Assembly (NCBI RefSeq): GCF_000941055.1
Contig: NZ_CP007202.1
Location: forward strand, 2,352,001 to 2,416,000
Source of the DNA: Siansivirga zeaxanthinifaciens CC-SAMT-1
GTDB lineage: Bacteria > Bacteroidota > Bacteroidia > Flavobacteriales > Flavobacteriaceae
Reading direction: 5' to 3'
DNA length: 64,000 nucleotides
Below, one piece after another: positions 24,450 through 32,830 of the stretch. Both the position numbers and the translations under genes were made by a program. The notes under the pieces were generated by a model. The model was not told where the DNA came from. It made no database searches and was given only the letters and a program-made list of their open reading frames with translations. Every line of letters starts with the position of its first letter. Position 1 is the stretch's first letter.

Positions 24450-25832
24450 ATGAAATCACTACTAACAAAAGCATCATGGATTTTATCGGTTTCCTTACTA
24501 CTATTTTCTTGTGGAGGAAAAGATTCTAAAAAAACAACCGACGAGGTTGTAACCGAAACTTCAAAAACAAAAAAATTAAGCATTGAAAAACCACAACTAA
24601 CATTTGGTTTTATAAAACTAACCGATATGGCTCCTTTGGCCATTGCAAAAGAAAAAGGATTCTTTGAAGATGAAGGATTGTTTGTTTCAGTTGAGGCACA
24701 ATCTAACTGGAAAAATGTTTTAGACCGTGTTATCGATGGACAATTAGACGGTTCGCATATGCTTGCAGGACAACCTATAGCAGCAGGTGCTGGTTTTGGT
24801 AGACAAGCCGATTTAGTAACGGCTTTTTCAATGGATTTAAATGGTAACGGTATTACAGTGTCTAACGATGTATGGGCTAAAATGAAACCTAATGTGCCTT
24901 TAGATTCCGATGGGAAAACCATTCATCCTATTAAAGCAGATGCTTTAAAACCTGTTATTACAGAATATAAAAATAGCGGTAAACCATTTAAAATGGGTAT
25001 GGTATTTCCTGTATCTACGCACAATTACGAAATACGTTATTGGTTGGCTGCCGCCGGAATTAACCCAGGGATGTACACGGCAGAGAATGTACAAGGTCAA
25101 ATTGGTGCCGATGTATTACTGTCTGTTACGCCTCCGCCACAAATGCCTGCAACTTTAGAAGCAGGAACTATTTACGGTTATTGTGTGGGTGAGCCATGGA
25201 ACCAGCAAGCTGTTTTTAAAGGTATTGGTGTGCCCGTTGTTACCAATTACGATATCTGGAAAAACAATCCGGAAAAAGTATTTGTAATGACTAAAAAGTT
25301 TGTGGAAGAAAATCCGAATACAGCCATAGCAGTTACCAAAGCTTTAATACGTGCTGGTAAATGGCTAGACGAACCAAGCAACCGTGCTGAAGCTGTTAAA
25401 ATATTATCTATGTCGCAATACGTAGGAGCCGACGAGCAGGTGTTAGCTAATTCTATGACTGGTACTTTCGAGTTTGAAAAAGGTGATAAGCGTAGTATGC
25501 CCGACTTTAATGTTTTCTATAAATATCATGCTACTTATCCTTTCTACTCTGATGGTATTTGGTTTTTAACTCAAATGCGTCGTTGGGGACAAATTCCTGA
25601 AGCTAAACCAGCAGATTGGTATGAGAAAACTATTAAAGATATATACAGACCAGATATTTGGTTAAAGGCTGCTAATATTTTAGTTGAAGAAGGAAAAATA
25701 CCTGCCACAGATATTCCTAAAACCGATGGTTATAAACCAGCAACCACCGATTTTATTGATGGTACAAAATACGACGCCAAAGATCCTATAGGATATATTA
25801 ACAGTTTCTCAATTGGAAACAAAGACAAGTAA
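24450..25832 (+). CDS. nrtA: Nitrate ABC transporter substrate-binding lipoprotein (NrtA/CmpA family)
   Basis: 460 aa. A lipoprotein signal peptide ends in a lipobox (SLLLFSCGG), with the anchor Cys at about residue 21. The mature domain is NrtA/CmpA-like: [24 protein letters not shown], in shortened form, then [32 protein letters not shown] and [20 protein letters not shown]. The family binds nitrate, nitrite or bicarbonate; the nitrate assimilation context favours nitrate. It is first in an operon with the permease and two ATPases. Confidence 0.92.
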   Translation: MKSLLTKASWILSVSLLLFSCGGKDSKKTTDEVVTETSKTKKLSIEKPQLTFGFIKLTDMAPLAIAKEKGFFEDEGLFVSVEAQSNWKNVLDRVIDGQLDGSHMLAGQPIAAGAGFGRQADLVTAFSMDLNGNGITVSNDVWAKMKPNVPLDSDGKTIHPIKADALKPVITEYKNSGKPFKMGMVFPVSTHNYEIRYWLAAAGINPGMYTAENVQGQIGADVLLSVTPPPQMPATLEAGTIYGYCVGEPWNQQAVFKGIGVPVVTNYDIWKNNPEKVFVMTKKFVEENPNTAIAVTKALIRAGKWLDEPSNRAEAVKILSMSQYVGADEQVLANSMTGTFEFEKGDKRSMPDFNVFYKYHATYPFYSDGIWFLTQMRRWGQIPEAKPADWYEKTIKDIYRPDIWLKAANILVEEGKIPATDIPKTDGYKPATTDFIDGTKYDAKDPIGYINSFSIGNKDK

Positions 25833-25863
25833 AACATACAAATTTTAATAAAATTTAGTAATC

Positions 25864-26970
25864 ATGAGTCAGAGTGTAGCAATAAGTAAAATAACGAAGT
25901 TTTTAGGATTGGGTTTTTTAACCACGCTAAAAGATTTGTTTACAGGAAAACTAGAGAAAGAAGATTTTAAAAAATTTTTATTAAAGGTAGTAGTTCCCAT
26001 AACATCGATATTACTATTTATTGGACTGTGGCATCTGGGTGCTAAATCTTTACACGATATTGAAGCCAATTTTAAAATAGAAAAGGCTTTAAATGAACAA
26101 GGTCCTGAGGCTGCCGAAGCATTAAGAGTTTGTATTGCATCGGGCGATATTAGCTGCCAGCCAAATACTTTGCCATCGCCAACACAAGTTTGGGAATCGT
26201 ACCAGTCGCTGTTGCGAGATCATAAAATTATAAAGGCCGATAAAGCTGCTTTTATTGAAAAAACAGCCGATTTAAACGCGAAACGATTGGCACAAGGGGA
26301 AGCCCCTATTGTTTACACAGGAAGACCATCGTTTGTAGACCAAATTATAATGAGTTTAAAAACAGTTTTTGCGGGGTTTTTACTTGCATTAATTATTGCA
26401 GTTCCTATTGGTATTCTTATTGGGTTGAGTCCGACTTTAAAAAGCGCCTTTAATTGGTTTATTCAAATTTTTAAACCGGTTTCGCCCGTAGTTTGGTACC
26501 TGTTAGTGTTTATGATTGTAAAAACGATACTCATAGATTCCAGTGACGATAGTTCCTTTATAATTTCTTTTATAAGCGTAGGCTTATGCTCTATGTGGGC
26601 CACTTTAGTAAATACCGCTATGGGTGTTGCCTCGGTAGATAAAGATTATATAAACGTTGCTAAAGTACTTAAGTTAGGTCCTGTACAAAAGATTTTTAAA
26701 GTGGTGCTTCCTTCGTCGTTACCATTAATTTTTACAGGTTTAAAAATTACACTTTCGGTGGCCTGGATGGTTTTAATTGCCATTGAGTTATTAGCTCAAA
26801 GTCCTGGTTTAGGATTGTTTGTATGGGAGGAATTTCAAAATGGAGCCAACGATTCGAATTCTAAAATTATAGTGGCCATGTTTGTTATTGGTATTATAGG
26901 TTTCTTATTAGATAGAATCATGCTTACCATACAAAACCTGGTGTCTTTTAATAAAAATGATGGTATTTAA
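25864..26970 (+). CDS. nrtB: Nitrate-type ABC transporter permease
   Basis: 368 aa inner-membrane permease of the NrtB/SsuC/TauC type. A hydrophobic helix lies at about 40-60. A long hydrophilic segment (about 65-150), longer than in typical NrtB, follows. The core of about five helices from residue 160 onward includes the EAA-type loop MGVASVDKDYINVAKVLKLG. The C-terminal GLGLFVWEEFQNG and final helix are typical. It starts 31 bp after nrtA. Confidence 0.92.
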   Translation: MSQSVAISKITKFLGLGFLTTLKDLFTGKLEKEDFKKFLLKVVVPITSILLFIGLWHLGAKSLHDIEANFKIEKALNEQGPEAAEALRVCIASGDISCQPNTLPSPTQVWESYQSLLRDHKIIKADKAAFIEKTADLNAKRLAQGEAPIVYTGRPSFVDQIIMSLKTVFAGFLLALIIAVPIGILIGLSPTLKSAFNWFIQIFKPVSPVVWYLLVFMIVKTILIDSSDDSSFIISFISVGLCSMWATLVNTAMGVASVDKDYINVAKVLKLGPVQKIFKVVLPSSLPLIFTGLKITLSVAWMVLIAIELLAQSPGLGLFVWEEFQNGANDSNSKIIVAMFVIGIIGFLLDRIMLTIQNLVSFNKNDGI

Positions 26971-26980
26971 ACGATTGGTA

Positions 26981-27090
26981 TTGCGTTAGGGATAGTAGTG
27001 AAAATCCTTTTTTAAGCGAACGAAGCAACGCGGAAGTGAAACTTAAAAAAGATTGTAACGCATAGCCCGACCCTTGTGGTAACGCCCAAA
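26981..27090. repeat. REP-like extragenic palindrome inside the transporter operon
   Basis: TGCGTTA (26982-26988) pairs with TAACGCA further right, and ATCCTTTTTTAAG pairs with CTTAAAAAAGAT with a single-base bulge, giving a long cruciform around 26982-27063, followed by CCCGACCC and GGTAACGCCC. It has the look of an extragenic repeat family common in flavobacterial genomes (recalled, not searched). It separates the permease from the ATPase genes. Confidence 0.65.
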
Positions 27091-27110
27091 TTAACGTAAA
27101 ATGAAAAAAA

Positions 27111-27956
27111 ATGGCATACTTAGAATTAAATAATGTTTATAAATCTTACGGGGTTGGAGACCAAGTTACAGAGGTGTTGTCTAACATCAATTTAACTATT
27201 AATGAAGGCGAATTTGTTGCTATTGTTGGGTTTACAGGCAGCGGAAAAACAACCTTGGTGAATTTAATTAATGGTTTGTTGCAGCCAACATCGGGCGAGG
27301 TTTTGTTTAAAGGTGTACCTATTGTTGGAACGAGTCATGAGCGCGGCGTGATTTTTCAGAATTATTCGTTGCTGCCTTGGTTAACCGTTGGGCAGAATAT
27401 TTATATGGCTGTGAAAGAGGTTTTTCCTAAGAAAAGTAAAAAGGAGCTGCATGATATTGTGGTGAATTTTGTTGATATGGTGAGTTTGTCGCACGCCATA
27501 AATAAGCGCCCAAAAGAGCTTTCGGGCGGTATGAGACAACGTGTGGCTGTTGCCAGAGCTTTAGCTATGAAACCTGAAATGATTATTATGGATGAGCCTT
27601 TAGGTGCTTTAGATGCCTTAACTCGCGGAAATTTACAGGATGAGATTTTAAATATCTGGGGGAAAGATAAGCGTACCGCCTTATTAATTACGAATGATGT
27701 AGATGAGGGCATTTATATGGCCGATCGCATTATTCCGCTTCGTCCGGGACCGAAAGCTACGTTGGGACCTGAGTTTAAAATTGATATTGAGCGCCCTAGA
27801 GATAAAACCGAATTGAACGATAATGCCAACTTTAAGCATACACGTAACGCTATTATTGAATACCTGATGGATATTGGTAACGAACGCAAATCGGAGTCTA
27901 AAGAAGCTTATGTTTTGCCAGATTTAGCACCAAAAAGTTTTGTAGGACGCTTTTAA
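27111..27956 (+). CDS. Nitrate-type ABC transporter ATP-binding protein (first)
   Basis: 281 aa ABC ATPase. Walker A is GFTGSGKTTLVNLI (Phe-Thr instead of the usual Pro-Ser), Q-loop VIFQNYSLLPW, signature LSGGMRQRVAVARAL, Walker B MIIMDEPLGALDALTR. The switch His is replaced by Asn in LLITNDVDEGIYMADRI. It resembles NrtD/NrtC ATPase domains, and the C-terminal extension (about 220-281) carries no substrate-binding domain. The H-loop change is seen in one of the two NrtCD-type subunits in other systems and suggests a heterodimer with the next gene. Confidence 0.9.
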   Translation: MAYLELNNVYKSYGVGDQVTEVLSNINLTINEGEFVAIVGFTGSGKTTLVNLINGLLQPTSGEVLFKGVPIVGTSHERGVIFQNYSLLPWLTVGQNIYMAVKEVFPKKSKKELHDIVVNFVDMVSLSHAINKRPKELSGGMRQRVAVARALAMKPEMIIMDEPLGALDALTRGNLQDEILNIWGKDKRTALLITNDVDEGIYMADRIIPLRPGPKATLGPEFKIDIERPRDKTELNDNANFKHTRNAIIEYLMDIGNERKSESKEAYVLPDLAPKSFVGRF

Positions 27957-27968
27957 AAGAATAAACAC

Positions 27969-28793
27969 ATGAACACAGATATAATACACACCGATATAAT
28001 TACGGAAAATGGTATTGCTTTTCCGCCGGAAGTTATGCTGGATTTGAAACATCTTATAAAAGTATATCCAACACCAAAAGGCGATTATGTGGTACTTGAA
28101 GACTTGAATCTTCAAATAATGAAAGAGGAGTTTGTTACCATTATTGGGCATTCGGGTTGCGGTAAAACAACCATGCTTTCTATGATTGCTGGGTTAAATG
28201 AAATTTCTGGCGGTTCTATATCGGTTTTAGGAAATCATATAAAAGGACCGGGTCCCGACAGAGGGGTTATTTTTCAAGCGCCCAGTTTAATGCCCTGGAT
28301 GACGTCTTTACAAAACGTTTTGTTAGGTGTTAACCAAGTGTTTCCGCATGCCACCAAAGCACAGCGCAACGATATTGCTAAATACTATTTACAAAAGGTA
28401 GGGCTGGAAGATGCTTTTAATAAGAAGGCGTCTGAGTTATCTCAAGGGATGCAACAGCGTGTTGGAATTGCCAGAGCATTCGCCATTAAACCCAAAGTAT
28501 TATTACTAGATGAGCCTTTTGGAATGTTAGATTCTTTAACGCGAGGCGAACTGCAAGATATTCTTATTGAAATATGGAATAAGGAAAAAATAACAGCGGT
28601 TATGATAACGCACGATGTTGATGAAGCCATTTTTTTAGCAGATCGAGTGGTTATGATGACTAGCGGGCCTAAGGCCAAAATTGGGGATGTTTTAAATATT
28701 GAATTTGAAAGACCCAGAACTCGAAAAGCCGTTTTAGAACACGACGATTATTATAAATATAGAAAGCATCTTATAGACTTTTTAGAACATTAA
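27969..28793 (+). CDS. Nitrate-type ABC transporter ATP-binding protein (second)
   Basis: 274 aa ABC ATPase. Walker A GHSGCGKTTMLSMIAG, Q-loop VIFQAPSLMPWMT, signature LSQGMQQRVGIARAFA (Gln in place of the first Gly), Walker B VLLLDEPFGMLDSLTR, and a normal switch His in VMITHDVDEAIFLADR. About 40 residues precede Walker A, with an N-terminal extension rich in Thr/Asp/Ile. It probably pairs with the preceding ATPase, whose H-loop is altered, each supplying one composite site. Confidence 0.9.
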   Translation: MNTDIIHTDIITENGIAFPPEVMLDLKHLIKVYPTPKGDYVVLEDLNLQIMKEEFVTIIGHSGCGKTTMLSMIAGLNEISGGSISVLGNHIKGPGPDRGVIFQAPSLMPWMTSLQNVLLGVNQVFPHATKAQRNDIAKYYLQKVGLEDAFNKKASELSQGMQQRVGIARAFAIKPKVLLLDEPFGMLDSLTRGELQDILIEIWNKEKITAVMITHDVDEAIFLADRVVMMTSGPKAKIGDVLNIEFERPRTRKAVLEHDDYYKYRKHLIDFLEH

Positions 28794-28835
28794 ACAGAAA
28801 CTAACACAAATCAATAAACTTAAAATCAAAAAAAA

Positions 28836-30104
28836 ATGAAAAAACAATACCTTATTTTAGGCCTATTATTAGGGTGCTTACAATTGGCACAAGCGCAATT
28901 TACTTTAGATGGTGAATTTCGTCCGAGAGCAGAATACCGTCATGGTTTTGGTAGCTTAATTGCAGATGATGCCGATGCAGGGTTTGGTATATCGGCCAGA
29001 GCGCGTTTAAATGCAGGTTTTAAAACCGATGCTTATAACTTTTATTTAAGCCTACAGGATGTTATGGTTTGGGGTGAAAACAGACAAATTTTACCTTACG
29101 ACCAAAACAACTCTTTTGCTGTTTTTGAAGCTTGGGCCGATATTAGTTTAGGAAAAGGATTTTCAACAAAGCTAGGACGTCAGGTTATTTCTTATGATGA
29201 TGAGCGTATTTTTGGTGGCTTAGATTGGGCACAACAAGGGCGTAATCATGATGCCGCTTTATTAAAATACAACAAAGGTAAATTTATAGCAGACTTAGGT
29301 TTGGCTTTTAGTCAGGATTACTCAGATCCTACGGGTTTTGTTAATACAGGAACGGGATATAATACCACAGGCTTTTTTACTTACAAAACCATGCAGTATG
29401 TGTACTTGAAACAATCTTGGAATAAATTTTCAGGTAGTTTATTATTATTAAACAATGGTTTTCAAAACTTTGATACTGCAAGTGCACCAGATGGTACTAG
29501 CAATCTTCAAACCTTAGGAACGCATTTAGATTATAAAGCAGGAAGCTTTGGTATTGCTGCTAATGCGTTTTTACAAACGGGCGAGCGTCAAGGGTCTGTT
29601 AAAGTTAAAGGAGCTTATTTATTAGGGTTAGATCTAACGTATAAAGCATCGTCTAAAGTTGGTTTGGGTGCTGGTTTAGAAATTATTAGTGGCAACGATG
29701 CCGGTGCTGGCGAAACGGGTGCGTTCTTTCCTTTATATGGAACAAACCATAAATTTAACGGTCTTATGGATTACTTCTATGTTGGAAATCATGCCAATTC
29801 TATTGGTTTGTTTGATGTTCATGTAAGTGCAAACTTTAAACTAAACGAATCGTCTAACTTGATGGTTAAAGCCTTAAACTTTAGTGGAGAACAAGCATTA
29901 GCAAGTGGTGAAAAATCGTTAGGAACCGAATTAGATTTAGTGTACTCTAAGAAATTTAAAGGTTATAGTCTAGTTTTAGGGTATTCTCAATTGTTCCCTG
30001 CCGATGGTATGTATGAATTAAAAGGTATAGCCGAAGCCGATGCCGATAGTGTTCAAAACTGGGCTTGGGCTATGTTAGTTTTAAAACCTAAATTTTTAAA
30101 TTAA
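28836..30104 (+). CDS. Outer-membrane beta-barrel porin (alginate-export-like family)
   Basis: 422 aa with a signal peptide (about 1-20, ending AQA) and a repeating amphipathic beta pattern to the C-terminus. Landmarks are LDGEFRPRAEYRHGFG, ISARARLNAGFKTDAYNFYL and KLGRQVISYDDERIFGGLDW, which match the alginate-export (AlgE-like) porin family. It is 42 bp downstream of the nitrate transporter ATPase and ends in a terminator, so it is probably the outer-membrane entry route for nitrate or nitrite in this operon rather than an alginate exporter (inference). Confidence 0.82.
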   Translation: MKKQYLILGLLLGCLQLAQAQFTLDGEFRPRAEYRHGFGSLIADDADAGFGISARARLNAGFKTDAYNFYLSLQDVMVWGENRQILPYDQNNSFAVFEAWADISLGKGFSTKLGRQVISYDDERIFGGLDWAQQGRNHDAALLKYNKGKFIADLGLAFSQDYSDPTGFVNTGTGYNTTGFFTYKTMQYVYLKQSWNKFSGSLLLLNNGFQNFDTASAPDGTSNLQTLGTHLDYKAGSFGIAANAFLQTGERQGSVKVKGAYLLGLDLTYKASSKVGLGAGLEIISGNDAGAGETGAFFPLYGTNHKFNGLMDYFYVGNHANSIGLFDVHVSANFKLNESSNLMVKALNFSGEQALASGEKSLGTELDLVYSKKFKGYSLVLGYSQLFPADGMYELKGIAEADADSVQNWAWAMLVLKPKFLN

Positions 30105-30109
30105 AACAG

Positions 30110-30205
30110 TAAGTAATTATTTAAGTAGTCATAATTTTTTTAAAGTGTTTAAAAGAACCCTATTTATGAGGGTTCTTTTTTTTATATATAGAATATTCCT
30201 CTTTT
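30110..30205. repeat. Direct repeat copy A (96 bp) with terminator
   Basis: Nearly identical to 31051-31144. The shared block begins TAAGTAATTATTTAAGTAGT and ends GAATATTCCTCTTTT; differences are one C/G change and the T-tract length. The copies flank about 845 bp that hold the structured RNA candidate. Confidence 0.9.
30151..30183 (+). terminator. Terminator of the nitrate transporter operon
   Basis: AGAACCCT (30154-30161) and AGGGTTCT (30169-30176) form a perfect 8-bp stem with a 7-nt loop, followed by an eight-T tract. It lies 50 bp after the porin stop. Confidence 0.9.
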
Positions 30206-31050
30206 ACTACTGTTAAAGATTAATTTCTTGTGATAGTAAATTATGAAACAAATACAAGTTAAAATTAATGAGCAGAAATATAAAAATCAATTTTTGATTT
30301 ATTCAATAATAATATATTCATATTAAAACCTTAAAACGTTGAATTGGAGATGAATTTTTATTATTTTAAATAGGAAAAAACTAAAAAATATATTTTTATA
30401 TCTGTTAAAAAGCATTGAATTTTAAATATATACTTATATATTTGTTTTTATAAAAATACCCCCACTAATAATAGCGGGGGAATGAGGTGAAACTTTTTAA
30501 ATAAAGTTTCTTCTTAAATTTTAAATATTGAATTTATTGCCAGTTCGACGAAAAAATGCCAATAATTTTCAATAAGTAAAATATGAATGCTGCAAAGTTC
30601 ATTAGAACTTGCAGCATTTCTTTATTTATATACTTCATACATTTTTATATACGTATTTAGTTTTACAATTTATCATCCAAAGCACCCTTGGTAAGGCTAT
30701 TATATTTATCAGATATAGTTATGCTAAAATAACCAAAAACTATAAAAATATTTTTTCTAATAGATATAAGTTATAAACATAGTAAATAACAATTTTGTTT
30801 GAGCTGTTATTTAACTCTAAACGAAATAAAACCAATACTGTTAAATTTTTGTTATTTACTTTATAACAAATTTACTCCAAATGATAGGTTTATTAAAATA
30901 GAGTTACTAACAAATGAAAAATCTTATCGACATTCTTATATTATAATTTATCGTGCTGTAATAGTGATGTATGGTTTAAATTGGCATGTTTATTTAACCT
31001 AAATAACGTTTAAAAGGAGTACTTAAAAGGTATACATTACAGAAATCCAA
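30206..31050. other. Non-coding segment enclosed by the direct repeats
   Basis: About 845 bp of AT-rich sequence with the ncRNA candidate at 30437-30623 and a further TACGTA at 30650-30655. A 67-codon TTG-initiated ORF at 30799-31002 has no recognisable family and is probably chance. No transposase remnant is visible. Confidence 0.6.
30437..30623 (+). ncRNA. Structured small RNA candidate with promoter and terminator
   Basis: A perfect -7 box TATATTTG (30437-30444) predicts a start near 30451. Four consecutive hairpins follow: CCCCC/GGGGG (30459-30463 and 30476-30480); GAAACTTT/AAAGTTTC (30489-30496 and 30503-30510); a near-perfect ~14-bp stem 30526-30539 with 30560-30574, enclosing a 20-nt loop; and a terminator stem AATGCTGCAA(A)GTTC with GAACTTGCAGCATT (30586-30618) running into T-rich sequence. 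Expected length is about 170 nt. There is no ORF. I cannot assign it to a known RNA family. Confidence 0.6.
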
Positions 31051-31144
31051 TAAGTAATTATTTAAGTAGTGATAATTTTTTTAAAGTGTTTAAAAGAACC
31101 CTATTTATGAGGGTTCTTTTTTATATATAGAATATTCCTCTTTT
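31051..31144. repeat. Direct repeat copy B (94 bp) with terminator
   Basis: Second copy of the block at 30110-30205. Its terminator hairpin (AGAACCCT 31095-31102 with AGGGTTCT 31110-31117) is intact. It lies 43 bp before the yifB start. Confidence 0.9.
31092..31122 (+). terminator. Duplicated terminator upstream of yifB
   Basis: 8-bp perfect stem, 7-nt loop and T-tract identical to the terminator at 30151-30183. It would stop transcription of the enclosed segment before yifB. Confidence 0.85.
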
Positions 31145-31187
31145 TAAAAAACTATTTTCTTACTTTTAAAGCGGTAAAATATTACAC

Positions 31188-32723
31188 ATGCTTAAAAAAA
31201 TTTATGGGAGTGCTGTTTTTGGTGTAGATGCGACAACCATTACAGTCGAGGTGAATGTCGATTCTGGTATAGGGTATCATTTAGTAGGTTTGCCAGATAA
31301 TGCTATTAAAGAGAGTAATTACAGAATTGCTGCTGCTTTACAAAACAATGGTTATAAAATTCCCGGAAAGAAAATAACCATTAATATGGCGCCTGCCGAT
31401 TTAAGAAAGGAGGGAAGTGCTTACGATTTATCTTTAGCTATTGGTATTCTGGCAGCTTCAAAACAGATAAAAGCAGACAATTTAGAACAATATTTAATAA
31501 TGGGTGAGTTGTCTTTAGATGGAAGTTTGCAACCCATCAAAGGCGCTTTACCTATTGCTGTTAAAGCCAGACAAGAAGGCTTTAAAGGATTTATTTTACC
31601 TATTCAAAACGCAAAAGAAGCCGCTATTGTGGATAATCTGGAGGTTTATGGTGTAGAAAATATTAAACAGGTTATTGATTATTTTGATAAAAATGCGCCT
31701 TTAGAACAAACGATTTTAAATATCAGAGAAGAGTTTAATAAAAATTTAGATTTTCCTGAATTCGATTTTAGCGATGTTAAAGGACAGGAAGGTATTAAAA
31801 GATGCATGGAAATTGCTGCTGCTGGTGGGCATAACATTATTTTAATTGGTCCGCCTGGTGCAGGAAAAACAATGCTCGCCAAGCGTTTGCCAAGCATATT
31901 GCCACCCATGACACTTCATGAGGCGCTAGAAACAACAAAAATACATTCTGTAGTTGGCAAAGTAAAAGATACGGGACTCATGGCACAGCGACCGTTTAGA
32001 AGTCCGCACCATACCATATCAAATGTGGCATTGGTTGGTGGTGGTAGCTATCCGCAACCAGGTGAAATTTCATTAAGCCATAATGGTGTTTTGTTTTTAG
32101 ATGAATTGCCCGAATTTAAACGCGAAGTTCTCGAGGTGATGCGCCAGCCGCTCGAAGATCGGGAAGTTACCATTTCGAGAGCGAAGTTCACGGTAACCTA
32201 CCCGAGCAGTTTTATGCTTGTGGCGAGTATGAACCCCAGTCCAGGAGGCTATTTTAACGATCCCAATGCTCCAGTAACTTCCAGTCCTGCAGAAATGCAG
32301 CGGTATTTAAGTAAAATTTCTGGTCCTTTATTAGATAGAATTGATATACATATTGAAGTAACACCCGTACCTTTTGAAAAACTTTCAGAAGAACGAAAAA
32401 GTGAAACTTCTATTGAAATAAGACAGCGTGTTATAAAAGCCAGAGATATCCAAACCGAACGATTTAAAGATTCTGAAGCGGTACATTATAATGCTCAAAT
32501 GAACACCAAACAAATTCGTAAATATTGCCAATTAGATGAAGCTTCAAAAGCATTGCTAAAAACAGCCATGGAACGTTTAAACTTGTCGGCTCGAGCTTAC
32601 GATAGAATTTTAAAAGTTTCGAGAACCATTGCAGATTTAGAAGGGTCTGCTGAAATTCAAGGCGCTCATATTAGTGAAGCCATTCAATACAGAAGTCTGG
32701 ATAGAGATGGTTGGTTAGGTTAA
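31188..32723 (+). CDS. YifB/ComM family Mg-chelatase-like AAA+ ATPase
   Basis: 511 aa. An N-terminal Lon-protease-like ChlI domain (about 1-170; [31 protein letters not shown]) precedes a Mg-chelatase AAA+ domain with Walker [18 protein letters not shown] and Walker [20 protein letters not shown], then the C-terminal domain ([19 protein letters not shown]). ComM homologues are branch-migration helicases that help integrate DNA during natural transformation. It stands alone between the duplicated terminator and the tricorn gene. Confidence 0.95.
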   Translation: MLKKIYGSAVFGVDATTITVEVNVDSGIGYHLVGLPDNAIKESNYRIAAALQNNGYKIPGKKITINMAPADLRKEGSAYDLSLAIGILAASKQIKADNLEQYLIMGELSLDGSLQPIKGALPIAVKARQEGFKGFILPIQNAKEAAIVDNLEVYGVENIKQVIDYFDKNAPLEQTILNIREEFNKNLDFPEFDFSDVKGQEGIKRCMEIAAAGGHNIILIGPPGAGKTMLAKRLPSILPPMTLHEALETTKIHSVVGKVKDTGLMAQRPFRSPHHTISNVALVGGGSYPQPGEISLSHNGVLFLDELPEFKREVLEVMRQPLEDREVTISRAKFTVTYPSSFMLVASMNPSPGGYFNDPNAPVTSSPAEMQRYLSKISGPLLDRIDIHIEVTPVPFEKLSEERKSETSIEIRQRVIKARDIQTERFKDSEAVHYNAQMNTKQIRKYCQLDEASKALLKTAMERLNLSARAYDRILKVSRTIADLEGSAEIQGAHISEAIQYRSLDRDGWLG

Positions 32724-32830
32724 TTTTGTTATTTTCAATAAAAGCTTGTTTTTGTTAAATTATTTTTAATTTTCTGGTTAAGATGTCTATAAAACTTATT
32801 TTTATCGCCTAAACCAAAAAAAAAGCTATA

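Noticed and set aside
30799..31002. 67-aa ORF between the direct repeats
   Set aside because: TTG start, no recognisable family, no promoter or ribosome-binding context, and composition like the surrounding non-coding DNA.
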